64,000 nucleotides of DNA from Paraburkholderia sp. BL21I4N1 (GCF_002973525.1 NZ_PVEN01000002.1:496001-560000); one strand, 5' to 3'. Positions 55,158 to 63,500 are shown, counted from the stretch's first letter. Translations and numbers: made by a program. Notes: generated by a model not told the origin, from the sequence alone.

Positions 55158-55700
55158 ATGCGTAAGCACATCCTCACGATCGCCCTGACCATCGCTGGCC
55201 TGACCCTCGGCACTGCATATGCGGCTCCCGCCGCCAACGTCACGCAAGACATCCACACCGTCCGAGGAGCGCTGATCGGGCACGACAGCGACGGTCACCG
55301 GACGTTGAACGAGGTTGCCCTTGGGGTGCCGCTGGACGATGCCATGCCGGCCTGCGAAGGGGATCCGCACAAGGCGACGTCCCTTTGCCACACGCCGCTG
55401 ACGCGTCCCTACACCGGGGCCAACGAGCTGAAGGCGGACGTGTACGGCTTCGAGGTGCGCAAGGACGATGAGGGCCACCCGAAGGTGATGAGCATGGTGG
55501 TCACCACGAGCATCAGCTCCACCGTCATCAAGGACGTGACGGCCCACATCGCCTCCGCGTCGACCTACAAGACCTTCCTGGAGACCAGCCAGGTGCTCGG
55601 TATCCCGACCCTTGTGGAGGACGATTTCACCAGTTGGGATCGGGGCCGTGGCCCGGTCGTCCTCTTGGGCACCTCGTTCATCACCCTCTACCAGCGTTGA
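55158..55700 (+). CDS. secreted C-x-GDP family protein, 180 aa
   Basis: Signal peptide MRKHILTIALTIAGLTLGTAYA|AP. The family motif is ALGVPLDDAMPACEGDPHKATSLC, followed by beta-like segments (KADVYGFEVRKDDEGHPKVMSMVVTTS). Its signal peptide and first 30 residues are nearly identical to those of 55750-56289, which follows 49 bp later: a tandem duplicate. Periplasmic; function unknown. Confidence 0.75.
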   Translation: MRKHILTIALTIAGLTLGTAYAAPAANVTQDIHTVRGALIGHDSDGHRTLNEVALGVPLDDAMPACEGDPHKATSLCHTPLTRPYTGANELKADVYGFEVRKDDEGHPKVMSMVVTTSISSTVIKDVTAHIASASTYKTFLETSQVLGIPTLVEDDFTSWDRGRGPVVLLGTSFITLYQR

Positions 55701-55749
55701 TCAGCCGTCCACCTGACCCTCATCCCAACCACAGGAGACCTTCACCATC

Positions 55750-56289
55750 ATGCGCAAGCACCTCATCACCATCGCACTGGCCCTGTCCGGCCTGACCCTC
55801 GGCACCGCGCACGCGGCTCCCTCGGACCCGTCCCTGCGCCTTCTGGACCGTGATGCCCACGGCCACCTGACGCTCAACGGCGTCCCCATGGGCGTGCGCA
55901 TCACGTCGTTCAAGGCATGCAAGGGCGATCCGTCGACCGCCACCGCGCCGTGCGTGCTGACGGCCCCGGAGATCGACGGGCACGGCACGGCGGAGGTCCA
56001 CGGGCTTCCGCCGGTGAAGGACGGGGCAGGGCACCTTGTGTTCAGCGGGGCCGACGTGACCACGCACGACGGGGTGATCGACGCGGTGCTGCTCTCCTTC
56101 GCCGACGCGCGGTACGCCAAGGTGTTCAGCGACAGCACGAGCGAGACCGTAGGCCTGCCCGACTTCACGGATCACAACGGTGCCCAGGAATGGCGCGGTG
56201 TGTTCAAGGACACCTACATCGTCGTGGTCCCGGCGGACCAGAACGGGGAAGGGGCGGAGTACGGCATCGTCTACGACCCGAAGCCGTAA
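55750..56289 (+). CDS. secreted C-x-GDP family protein, tandem paralogue, 179 aa
   Basis: Signal peptide MRKHLITIALALSGLTLGTAHA|AP. Motif GVPMGVRITSFKACKGDPSTATAPCVL, then VDAVLLSFADARYAKVFS and ...EWRGVFKDTYIVVVPADQ. Duplicate of 55158 that has diverged mostly after the motif. Shares its transcript. Periplasmic. Confidence 0.75.
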   Translation: MRKHLITIALALSGLTLGTAHAAPSDPSLRLLDRDAHGHLTLNGVPMGVRITSFKACKGDPSTATAPCVLTAPEIDGHGTAEVHGLPPVKDGAGHLVFSGADVTTHDGVIDAVLLSFADARYAKVFSDSTSETVGLPDFTDHNGAQEWRGVFKDTYIVVVPADQNGEGAEYGIVYDPKP

Positions 56290-56331
56290 GGCGGAGGCCC
56301 TAGGCCAGCACCGAACAGGGAGGAGGAGCCC

Positions 56332-56646
56332 ATGGTGTTCGATCCGATGCAGTTGTTGGTCGGGGGCGCGTGCATGCTGACGCTCGTCGCGTTCCTTTGC
56401 CCGGTCTGCCTGATGGTGCTCGCCTCGGCGGTGCTGTCTTACATGGTCGGGGCCGGCGTGGGCATGAGCCTGGCGGTCGGCCCCCGCATCGTCGTTCGCG
56501 CGCTGGTGAGCGACCAGACCCTGGGCTGGCCCGACAACGCCGGCCCGATCTGGTGCGTGGGCATCCCCTTGGGCGTACTGGTGTTCATGACCCTTATGGT
56601 CCTGCTGTTTCGTGGTTCGGGCGAGGCATCCCGTGCGCACTCGTAA
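56332..56646 (+). CDS. three-helix membrane protein, 104 aa
   Basis: Hydrophobic segments MQLLVGGACMLTLVAFLCPVCLMVLA, VLSYMVGAGVGMSLAVGPRIVVRAL, and PIWCVGIPLGVLVFMTLMVLLF. Three membrane helices are likely. GGGAGGAGGAGCCC ribosome site. Its 3' end overlaps the next gene's start by 14 bp. Confidence 0.65.
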   Translation: MVFDPMQLLVGGACMLTLVAFLCPVCLMVLASAVLSYMVGAGVGMSLAVGPRIVVRALVSDQTLGWPDNAGPIWCVGIPLGVLVFMTLMVLLFRGSGEASRAHS

Positions 56647-56890
56647 CGGCGGACCCACGCGGCACCGTCTGGCCCATGCGCTGCTGGCCCTGCTGCTCGT
56701 CGCGGCGGGGCCGGTTCACGCGAAGCAGGCCCGGGCCACCATGACCGTGTCCGTCACGGTGCTCAGCGCGTGCAGCGTGTCGACGGACCAGCGGGACCCC
56801 ACCTGCAGCGCGAGCGCACCGCCCACCGTCGAGCACCGCACGCAGGGCCAGGGGCCCGGCCAGGTGCAGCTCACCGTCGTGACCTTCTGA
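56633..56890 (+). CDS. small secreted protein, 85 aa, GTG start
   Basis: Begins inside the previous gene (14-bp overlap). Signal peptide RHRLAHALLALLLVAAGPVHA|KQ. The mature part (MTVSVTVLSACSVSTDQRDPTCSASAPPTVEHRTQ..) has two cysteines and resembles a spore-coat-U/fimbrial-like N-terminal strand (VSVTVLSACSV), a weak similarity. A palindrome starts 7 bp after its stop. Confidence 0.55.
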   Translation: MRTRNGGPTRHRLAHALLALLLVAAGPVHAKQARATMTVSVTVLSACSVSTDQRDPTCSASAPPTVEHRTQGQGPGQVQLTVVTF

Positions 56891-56896
56891 AGGTCC

Positions 56897-56982
56897 GTGC
56901 CCTGGCACGGGTCGACCGTTCGTCGGATAGCACAGAATACCCGCGTCCCGGCTATTGCCAGGGCTGATGGTTTTTGTAGGAT
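56897..56982 (+). promoter_or_regulatory. palindrome and variant class A promoter for 57033-57623
   Basis: GTGCCCTGGCAC (56897-56908) followed by GGGTCGACCGTTCGTC. Core TTGCCA (56955-56960), 16 nt, TAGGAT (56977-56982), then GCGATCGAC leader. Confidence 0.6.
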
Positions 56983-57032
56983 GGATTTATACCCAGCGTG
57001 CGATCGACACGCCCATCCTCCCCGAGATCACC

Positions 57033-57623
57033 ATGCCCCTGCTGACCTTTCCTTTTGAACCGTCTGAGCCCGTCCCGCTGCGACTCATGGTCTGGCAGGG
57101 CACCACCGCGCTGCATCGTTTCGCGGCCGAATCGCTGCACCTGGGGCCCGAGCCCCTGGTGGCGTTGCTATGCACGGGCGTGGACGTCCTCGCCGGGGAC
57201 GACCAGGGTCATCACGCTCTGCGCCTGGCGCAGGAGCGCTACGAGGAGACCCATGGCGAAGGTGGGCTGGGCCGTGAGCTGGCCCCGCTGATCGGCGGGG
57301 ACCGCTCCCTGGAAGCGCTGAACGTCCTGCAGGAGGCCACCCTCGAGGCGGCGCGGATGATGCGGGCGGACGAGGACGCCTGGTGCAGCTTTCTGCAAGA
57401 GGTGGCTGCCGAACGAGTGGCCATCAGCGACCAGGAACGGTTCCGGATGCTCATGGGCCCCGAGCACCAACCGTCCATGCTGGACCTTGCCATGTTCAGA
57501 GCCATGGTGAACCTTGACATGTTCGAAGAAGCAAAAAAGCGGATGGCGGAGCGCTGGGCCCTCCGCGCGATCGCCAACCGAGAGGCCACGACCACCACCG
57601 TGAATACTCGGTATCGCCTCTGA
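57033..57623 (+). CDS. hypothetical ankyrin-like protein, 196 aa
   Basis: Helical protein; LHRFAAESLHLGPEPLVALLCTGVDVLAGDDQGHHALRLAQERYEE matches a decayed ankyrin unit. The rest (LEAARMMRADEDAWCSFLQEVAAERVAISDQERFRMLMG) is uncharacterised. Cytoplasmic. ATG start after GAGATCACC. Confidence 0.6.
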   Translation: MPLLTFPFEPSEPVPLRLMVWQGTTALHRFAAESLHLGPEPLVALLCTGVDVLAGDDQGHHALRLAQERYEETHGEGGLGRELAPLIGGDRSLEALNVLQEATLEAARMMRADEDAWCSFLQEVAAERVAISDQERFRMLMGPEHQPSMLDLAMFRAMVNLDMFEEAKKRMAERWALRAIANREATTTTVNTRYRL

Positions 57624-57631
57624 ACTGCACC

Positions 57632-57706
57632 ATGCCCTGGCACGGGTCGACCGTTCGTCTAAAGGGCCGGCCGAACGCTTGACGAGCGCGCGAATCCCGC
57701 TACGTT
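57632..57706 (+). promoter_or_regulatory. palindrome plus class A promoter for 57760-58364
   Basis: ATGCCCTGGCAC (57632-57643, one mismatch), 35-bp gap starting GGGTCGACCGTTCGTC, TTGACG (57679-57684), 16 nt ending CCGC, TACGTT (57701-57706). Confidence 0.75.
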
Positions 57707-57759
57707 CAACCATGAGGTGGCGCGGAGGAGCGTCACCACCAACCCACCGAGGTGCCCCT

Positions 57760-58077
57760 ATGTTCTCGTCCGCCTACGACTTCTTCTCGTTCTTCATGCT
57801 CATCCAAGTGTTTTACGTCACTCTCGCGTTGATCGTTACCGCCGCGTCGGCGGTGATGGTCATCGTCATCATGAAGTATGCGTATGGAAGTGGCGACCAC
57901 ACCGACACGACAGGCACCGCGCAGAAGCCGGAGGCGAGCGGGCCCGACGGGTCCATCGCATCGTCGAGCGACGACGCCCAAAACATGGCGCTCAACGTCA
58001 ACGAGGCGATCAGCACGATCCAGCACAACCCGGCTGTCGATGCCGTGACCCATTCGATGCCCAACAACCTTTTCTGA
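57760..58077 (+). CDS. single-pass membrane protein, 105 aa
   Basis: One long N-terminal membrane region (FFSFFMLIQVFYVTLALIVTAASAVMVIVIMKYAY), then a polar, acidic tail of 60 residues (SGDHTDTTGTAQKPEASGPDGS...). Weak ribosome site. Function unknown. Confidence 0.6.
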   Translation: MFSSAYDFFSFFMLIQVFYVTLALIVTAASAVMVIVIMKYAYGSGDHTDTTGTAQKPEASGPDGSIASSSDDAQNMALNVNEAISTIQHNPAVDAVTHSMPNNLF

Positions 58078-58130
58078 GCCTGGTCGGCGAGCGCCATCAC
58101 CATTATCACCACCCACGACGGAGTCCTTTC

Positions 58131-58364
58131 ATGTCCCTGCTCGTCCTGTCACACCTCATCCAGCTAGCGGCCCTGCTCCCCGTCGAAGCGCTCAACGTCC
58201 TCTATGCGGCATGGCTCGCAGTCACGGTCGGTCTGCTCGACGGCGCGGTGGCGGGCCAGGCGGTCTTCCACGACCACGTGCTCACGGCCTTCGAGTACCT
58301 CCCGAAGCACCCTGATGGCGTGGTCTACGTGGTCGCCTTTACGGCGTACGTCGCCACCGACTGA
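58131..58364 (+). CDS. small hydrophobic protein, 77 aa
   Basis: Two hydrophobic stretches (LLVLSHLIQLAALLPVEALNVLYAAWLAVTVGLL and GVVYVVAFTAYVATD) suggest membrane association. It follows 57760-58077 by 53 bp with ACGACGGAGTCCTTTC before the ATG and probably shares its promoter. Confidence 0.55.
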   Translation: MSLLVLSHLIQLAALLPVEALNVLYAAWLAVTVGLLDGAVAGQAVFHDHVLTAFEYLPKHPDGVVYVVAFTAYVATD

Positions 58365-58468
58365 CGCCGGTGGCCGGGGGGTAACAGTGTGTCCCGCGGC
58401 CTGGGCCGGAGGCACTCACCCCGGCCCCTTGCGGCGGGTGGGATCATGGGGCTGGCCCGTCCCAGTCC

Positions 58469-58544
58469 GTGCCCTGGCACGGATCCCGGATTGACTCACC
58501 GTTCCACCAGCACGACTTGACGGCGGCCCAGAACCCGCTAAATC
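58469..58544 (+). promoter_or_regulatory. palindrome plus class A promoter for 58584-60215
   Basis: GTGCCCTGGCAC (58469-58480), 36-bp gap, TTGACG (58517-58522), 16 nt ending CCGC, TAAATC (58539-58544). Confidence 0.75.
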
Positions 58545-58583
58545 AGAACGAGCGAAACACCGCAGCCCTGGAGGGGGCCACCC

Positions 58584-60215
58584 ATGAGCGTCAACGCACA
58601 ACAGCTTCGCACGTCCACCCATTTCCGGAACGAACCGCCCGGCAGCGAGAAGCGCATCAACATGATCCGTTTCGCTCGGGCTGAACGAACGGAGAAAAAG
58701 GACTACCACGAAGGCGATGTCCACATTGCGTCGCCCCACCTGAACCCGCCGTGCCCGTCGTGCGGCGCCACCATGGCCTACCAGCAGGAGTACGTGTGGA
58801 CCTGCGCCGCGTGCGAGGCGGCCCACGGTGAAGCGTTCCTGGCTGGGGCCGATGTCCTCCCGTTCTGCGGCACCGTGACGCTGTCCTTCGCGGAGCGCGA
58901 CCGGCTGTACAGGGCCATGAAGCAGCGGCTCTCCCGCGAGGTGACCCTGGCCGAGGCCAACGCGATGTGGGACGACTGGAGCGCGCGCCTGCAGGCCTTC
59001 GTTCCTCCGGCGCCTCCGTCCCGGCGCAAACCGTTCGCGGTGGGCCTTCTCCCCGAGGCTCGGGCCCAGGTGGACCGCATGGTGGTGGCGATCGACACGA
59101 CGTACGCCAATGGCGATGACCTCGCGGACTTCCTGGTCAAGGCCTCTCCGTTGGTCCAGCAGGGGCATGAGGCGATGTTCGACGGGCTGATCCGGGCCGC
59201 CGTGGCTCGGGAAGGCCTCAGCTCCGGCACCTACGTCACGTTCGGCATCGATGGGACCACCCGGGATGCCACGCCCCTCTGGTGGAAGATCTTCGGGCAA
59301 GTCGCCGGCGGCGATCCGCGCCAGACGTTTAACCACGTCAAACGAAACGACACCGTGCGCTTCTGCGAACTGGCGAAACCGCTGGACGTGGCCCATGCCT
59401 GGCGCGTGCTCGACATCCTCGCTCACCACCTCCCTGGGTGCGTCACCCTCAACGCGATCCACGCGCTGCCCAACGGCAAGCGCGGGTGGGAGCAGCAGGG
59501 CAAGGCCGCTCACCGCGCCGTCGCGTTGGCCTGGGCGGAGCACCGTTTCACCGAGGAGCTTCTCGCGGTGCAGGCCTACCATGCGCGGCACCCGCGGCGA
59601 CCGGAGCGCACGAACGCGGCGTTCAACCGGTTGTTCAACGGGACCTGGCGTTCCCAGCCGCACATCGAACGGCTGATTGAGGCCGGCGCGAATCCGGCCC
59701 ACACCAAACTCAGCACCAGTTTCCTGGGCTCGGGTCCGCTGCTGACCACGATCACCGACGAGCCGTACCTCAGCGACACGAACACCGCGAAGCTGGTGGC
59801 GTACCTCCTCGCGCACGGGGCGGACGTCAATGAAACGGCCTCCAGCGGTATGACGGCGTTGATGAAGGCTGCATGCGCGGGCTACCTGGCCACGGTCAAC
59901 GTGCTGCTTGCGGCGGGCGCCGACGTGCACCTCCAGAGCGACGACGGATTGGGCGACGGATGGAACGCAGGGCACTACGCGGTCATGCACGGTCATTTCA
60001 AGCTGTTCGAGCGGCTGGTGACGGCCGGGCTCGACCCCATGCCGATCATCGGCGACTTCGCCCGGGTCGACGGGGGTACGTACGCGCCGACCGTCGAGGC
60101 GTACTGCCGGGAGTACGAAGCCAGGATCCTCCGAAAAGTGGCGGACGAGGTGATGGCCCTCCCCCAGGACGAGGCCCCGGCCGCCCCAGCTCGCGCGGCA
60201 CGTCGTCGCCTCTGA
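58584..60215 (+). CDS. zinc-ribbon plus ankyrin protein, 543 aa
   Basis: Residues 56-80 form a zinc ribbon (CPSC...AYQQEYVWTCAAC), followed by a segment (TLSFAERDRLYRAMKQRLSREV) related to the small protein at 60321. The middle 250 residues are unrecognised. Ankyrin units fill the C-terminal third: QPHIERLIEAGANPAHT, AKLVAYLLAHGADVNETASSGMTALMKAACAGYLATVNVLLAAGADVHLQ, HFKLFERLVTAGLDPMP. The largest cassette protein outside the defence island; a possible protein-binding hub. Confidence 0.7.
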   Translation: MSVNAQQLRTSTHFRNEPPGSEKRINMIRFARAERTEKKDYHEGDVHIASPHLNPPCPSCGATMAYQQEYVWTCAACEAAHGEAFLAGADVLPFCGTVTLSFAERDRLYRAMKQRLSREVTLAEANAMWDDWSARLQAFVPPAPPSRRKPFAVGLLPEARAQVDRMVVAIDTTYANGDDLADFLVKASPLVQQGHEAMFDGLIRAAVAREGLSSGTYVTFGIDGTTRDATPLWWKIFGQVAGGDPRQTFNHVKRNDTVRFCELAKPLDVAHAWRVLDILAHHLPGCVTLNAIHALPNGKRGWEQQGKAAHRAVALAWAEHRFTEELLAVQAYHARHPRRPERTNAAFNRLFNGTWRSQPHIERLIEAGANPAHTKLSTSFLGSGPLLTTITDEPYLSDTNTAKLVAYLLAHGADVNETASSGMTALMKAACAGYLATVNVLLAAGADVHLQSDDGLGDGWNAGHYAVMHGHFKLFERLVTAGLDPMPIIGDFARVDGGTYAPTVEAYCREYEARILRKVADEVMALPQDEAPAAPARAARRRL

Positions 60216-60244
60216 CCGCATGACCCAGCGGGTCCCGCTCCCGG

Positions 60245-60272
60245 TTGACGGGCGGCCTGGACCCGCTACGTT
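60245..60272 (+). promoter_or_regulatory. class A promoter for 60321-60524
   Basis: TTGACG (60245-60250), 16 nt ending CCGC, TACGTT (60267-60272). No upstream palindrome. Confidence 0.7.
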
Positions 60273-60320
60273 TGTCCCATGCCGTCCCGTCGAACGGCGC
60301 CCACCACCAGGAGGTCCGTC

Positions 60321-60524
60321 ATGCGCTTCAAACCCCATTGCCCGGTCTGCACGGGCCCCGTCGTGTACACCCGTCGGCCCGAGTGCTGGTCCTGCGCCAC
60401 CTGCGAAAGCGCGTACGGCGCGGCGATTCACGCGGAGCGGCACCCGCCGGCGTACACCGGCACGTTCGGCCGGGCCGAATACGAGCGGCAGCGGGCCCAA
60501 GCCACCGCGCGTTCCCGGACGTAA
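60321..60524 (+). CDS. small zinc-ribbon protein, 67 aa
   Basis: CPVCTGPVVYTRRPECWSCATC ribbon followed by GTFGRAEYERQRAQATARS, a compact copy of the ribbon module of 58584-60215, directly downstream of it. Probably a duplicated fragment given its own promoter. CAGGAGGTCCGTC ribosome site. Confidence 0.65.
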   Translation: MRFKPHCPVCTGPVVYTRRPECWSCATCESAYGAAIHAERHPPAYTGTFGRAEYERQRAQATARSRT

Positions 60525-60929
60525 CCGCTCGACCCATCCAGCGGATCCGGGGCACCTCCGTGCCCTGGCACACCTTCAAGGCCCCACCCGGGGCCTTTCC
60601 TCCTTCCACGTCCAGCGTCGCCTGGCTCCGAAGCGCACGGGCAACCGCGCCCGTGCCGTGATGGTGATGCTGCGGGAACCGTCGTGGCCGTGCCGTCCTG
60701 GGCCCGTCGTTCACCCCGTTGCGTTTTCCCCGGTCCGCCTCATTTCCGACGCGTAGCTCAGCCCGTTCCCCGCGCAAGGGTTCGCTTCGCCAGGTTCTCA
60801 CCCGGTCCCTCCCTCTGGTCGGGCGTGCGGCCTCCGGTCCTGCCCCTGCACGTTGCCCTGGGCCTCGCTGACCACGCGTCGAGGCGGCTCCAGGGAACAC
60901 GGCAACAACGACGAAGGAAGGGCAGAACC
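60525..60929. other. gene-free stretch with palindrome, terminator and leader E copy 2
   Basis: Contains palindrome GTGCCCTGGCAC (60560-60571), a terminator (60578-60598) and the leader E match (60796-60838) shared with 51139-51178. No convincing gene; one GCGTAGCTCAG stretch recalls a tRNA D-arm but no tRNA fold follows. Confidence 0.5.
60578..60598 (+). terminator. intrinsic terminator
   Basis: AAGGCCCC/GGGGCCTTT stem after the palindrome at 60560. Confidence 0.6.
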
Positions 60930-61112
60930 ATGGGCACGACCACCACCCGCAGCACCACCACCCCGAACAGCAACGTCGCGGCGTTCCCCCGCACCCCCGA
61001 GGCTCACCAGCGAACAGCAGGCGAAGGCGACACCCGGGAGGTGGTGCTCAACGGCGCTCGAATCCTCATGCGCTTCACCGGCGGCCAGTGGTGGAACGTC
61101 CGCGTGAGCTGA
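60930..61112 (+). CDS. small hypothetical protein, 60 aa
   Basis: Threonine-rich N-terminus (MGTTTTRSTTTPNSNVAAF) similar to that of 51260-51940 (TPNSNV in both), then GDTREVVLNGARILMRFTGGQWWNVRVS, a beta-rich end. GAAGGAAGGGCAGAACC ribosome site. Confidence 0.55.
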   Translation: MGTTTTRSTTTPNSNVAAFPRTPEAHQRTAGEGDTREVVLNGARILMRFTGGQWWNVRVS

Positions 61113-61173
61113 CCCGCAACACGGACCGCAGCGCCCTGGGGCCTGCACCAACCGAACAGACAGGAGATCCACG

Positions 61174-61404
61174 ATGGCATATTTTCTTCGCATGGGTGCC
61201 GATTACCTTGAGGACGCCGTGAAGTACACCTCGAAGGCGGGCGCGATCGATACGTTCCGCGAGACCTCGGACGAGCTGGACCGCTACGGCCAATCGATCA
61301 CCGCGTCGCTTCACATCGCCGACACCATGGAGGAGGTCGTTGAGTACCCCGACTTCGTGCTCGAGCGTGGCCCCCGCGGCGGCGTGAAGGTCGAGCGCGC
61401 GTAA
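61174..61404 (+). CDS. small hypothetical protein, 76 aa
   Basis: MAYFLRMGADYLEDAVKYTSKAGAIDTFRETSDELDRYGQSITASLHIADTMEEVVEYPDFVLERG: one globular domain, acidic, mixed alpha/beta. Similar small proteins are common on plasmids and phages, with no assigned role that I know. ACAGGAGATCCACG ribosome site; terminator at 61423. Confidence 0.65.
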   Translation: MAYFLRMGADYLEDAVKYTSKAGAIDTFRETSDELDRYGQSITASLHIADTMEEVVEYPDFVLERGPRGGVKVERA

Positions 61405-61422
61405 CCGCTGGACGCCTGGCAC

Positions 61423-61448
61423 AAGCGCCCGCCGATCGGCGGGCTTTT
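61423..61448 (+). terminator. intrinsic terminator
   Basis: AAGCGCCCGCC/GGCGGGCTTTTT hairpin. Confidence 0.75.
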
Positions 61449-61731
61449 TGCTGTACGGGGCAGAGGACGACCAGCGCGCCGTGCGCGGGGTGGTGCTGGG
61501 ACCCGGTGAAACCCCGCCGGGGCCGGAGGCCCGGCACTCGAAAGGCGGGACGACCGCACCCCGAACGGCGCCAGGGGCAGGGGCGGGGCTCAGGGCAGGT
61601 GGTGGATGAGGACCACGTCCACATCCAAGTCAGCGTGTCATCGCGCCTACCTCACCGCTGCGGAGCAGAAGCGGCCCGGAGGGACCGGGGTTGGGGCGGG
61701 CGCGGATGCGGCCGGGTGTCGGTGTTGAGGG

Positions 61732-61874
61732 GTGCAATGGCACGGGCTAATCGTTGCTATAGCGGCCTGGCTTTCCATAGAAAAATACCATTGAAAACAA
61801 CGGGATACCTTGTTTCGTCAGGCTCCAAACCTTTGACTAGAGGGTCTTAGTACGAGAAGGTAAGTATGTAGGCA
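61732..61874 (+). promoter_or_regulatory. palindrome, leader C copy 1 and variant class A promoter for 61919-62311
   Basis: GTGCAATGGCAC (61732-61743, one mismatch). Leader from 61775 (ATAGAAAAATACCATTG) to the ATG is nearly identical to 63546-63687. Core TTAGTA (61847-61852), 16 nt, TAGGCA (61869-61874), GCGATCGACGC leader. The 280 bp before it (61449-61731) hold no gene. Confidence 0.55.
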
Positions 61875-61918
61875 GCGCGATCGACGCAATGCCAAAACCC
61901 CTCCCAAGGAGCCCCACC

Positions 61919-62311
61919 ATGATCATCACGTCCCTGACCATCGACCAGCTCGAAGGCGAGTTCGCCGAAACCGAAGATGAAGACCTCAGCCTCGTCAACA
62001 ACCACAAGTTCTACGCCCAGGTCGGTGAGCTGTTCCCCAACACCGACCCCCGCGTCATCCACGCGGTCACGCTGACGGTGATCGAGGGCAACGACGGTGA
62101 CCTCGAATCGTCACTGGTCCGCCGCACCATCAATGCCATGGAAAACGGGTTCGTCAACGAGGGGTATTTCTTGAGGACGTTCAACGAGGAATACCCGGCG
62201 ACCGAGGACGACGTGGACGACCGCGCCGAATGGGAAAACACCGCGCTGGTGGTCAAGCGCAATAGCGATAGCGGTGACCTCTATTGGGCCTTCGAAGACT
62301 CCGAGCTGTAA
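61919..62311 (+). CDS. acidic hypothetical protein, 130 aa
   Basis: Very acidic (MIITSLTIDQLEGEFAETEDEDLSLVNN... and ATEDDVDDRAEWENTALVVKRNSDSGDLYWAFEDSEL). Acidic small proteins of this kind are sometimes DNA mimics, but no specific similarity is evident. AAGGAGCCCCACC ribosome site. Followed by a hairpin at about 62338. Confidence 0.6.
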   Translation: MIITSLTIDQLEGEFAETEDEDLSLVNNHKFYAQVGELFPNTDPRVIHAVTLTVIEGNDGDLESSLVRRTINAMENGFVNEGYFLRTFNEEYPATEDDVDDRAEWENTALVVKRNSDSGDLYWAFEDSEL

Positions 62312-62405
62312 GCCACCCCATCCAACGTTCACCTGGGCCCGCGGCAACGCGGGTTCTTCCGTACCACCGGGGCGCGAGCCCTCCACGGTCAAACGAGGAC
62401 CTGCT

Positions 62406-63068
62406 ATGCGCACCACCAGCGTCCCACGTCCGTTCCCCGTCCTGCCGTCGGCCGAGGCCGTGCACGACACGCAACGCGTCGCCGAGCAGGTGAGGGCCGC
62501 GCTCACGGAGCTGGAAGCGGCGATCGAACACGCGCAGGGGCACCGGGGCCGAATCGTCGCGGCGGTGCGCACGTTCGACGCGCCGACCGTTCTCCGGCTG
62601 CTCGAAGCCGGCACCGGCACCGGCACCACCCAGCGCTTCGACCTCGGGTACCGTCTACCGGAGCACGTGTTCGCGCTCATGCCCGACACGGCCAGCGACC
62701 ACGAGGTGGTGGACGTCTGGCGCAGCATCACCCCACGACCCATGGCCGTGATGCCCGAGCTGGACGGCCTGCTGGTCGAGCTGGTGCAGGCCCTGGGCGC
62801 GCTGCACCCGGCGACCGGCTACTTCCACGAGCAGCACGTGCTGTTCACCGCGCACCTGCTCGTCAGCGTGGGGTGCCGAGACCGCGTCCTGGACGGGGTG
62901 CCGTTGCGCGACCTGCTGCACCAGGCGTGGAGCTACAAGCACGGCAAGAAGCCAGAGGCCCTGGTGGTCGAGGCGGTGCTGAACGCGTGGCTCAAGCCAT
63001 CTCGCAAGCCGCATACGAAACGTCAACCCCGCACCTTCGCCAACACCAACCCGAACCCGGGGGTCTAA
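62406..63068 (+). CDS. hypothetical ankyrin-like protein, 220 aa
   Basis: Helical protein with RGRIVAAVRTFDAPTVLRLLEAGTGTG and LFTAHLLVSVGCRDRVLDGVPLRDLLHQAWSYKHGKKPEALVVEAVLNAWL, weak ankyrin-like units. Basic tail (KPSRKPHTKRQPR). No promoter of its own is visible; possibly read with 61919. Confidence 0.55.
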   Translation: MRTTSVPRPFPVLPSAEAVHDTQRVAEQVRAALTELEAAIEHAQGHRGRIVAAVRTFDAPTVLRLLEAGTGTGTTQRFDLGYRLPEHVFALMPDTASDHEVVDVWRSITPRPMAVMPELDGLLVELVQALGALHPATGYFHEQHVLFTAHLLVSVGCRDRVLDGVPLRDLLHQAWSYKHGKKPEALVVEAVLNAWLKPSRKPHTKRQPRTFANTNPNPGV

Positions 63069-63500
63069 CGGCCCGGGCCGATCAAAGGCAGAGGCAACCC
63101 CATCCGGCACCGCGCAGCGGGCACGGCCGGGCTCTTGTCCATGCACCTGGGTTTTGCTGTCCGGGCGCCCGTGGCTCACACCCTGGACAACGGACGTAGC
63201 TGAACGCCCCACGCGGCAAGGGCGAACACGGCATGGGTCCGGGCTGTCCAGGTGTCCGGGTCAAAACCACCTGGTGAAGCTGGAGCCGCAGGTCCGACGG
63301 CGGGGGCATGGCTCGACCAGAACACCCGGGCCCCGTACCTCCCTTTCCCTTGGACACCTGGACAACCACTACGGGGAGCCAGACGGGCAGGGCGTCCGAG
63401 GCCTGTCCAAGTCCAGCACCATCACCTGGCCCGGGCCTGGACCGAGCACGGTTGACCCTGGACTGAGTCTGGACTGCACCGGGGGCATGGGCGTTTAGCC
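63069..63500. other. non-coding region with a dense TGGAC/GTCCA cluster
   Basis: No convincing gene. Ten copies of TGGAC or its complement lie between 63137 and 63475. They include 13-bp perfect inverted arms TGTCCAGGTGTCC (63245-63257) and GGACACCTGGACA (63352-63364). Confidence 0.55.

Noticed and set aside
42141..60272. Integron gene-cassette array
   Set aside because: Genes have individual promoters, no attC-type GTTRRRY/RYYYAAC sites flank them and no integron integrase is present.
60753..60790. tRNA-like start GCGTAGCTCAG
   Set aside because: No anticodon, T-arm or acceptor pairing follows.
63154..63498. Open frame across the TGGAC cluster
   Set aside because: No ribosome site, Pro/Gly/Arg-rich composition and it spans the inverted arms; treated as non-coding.
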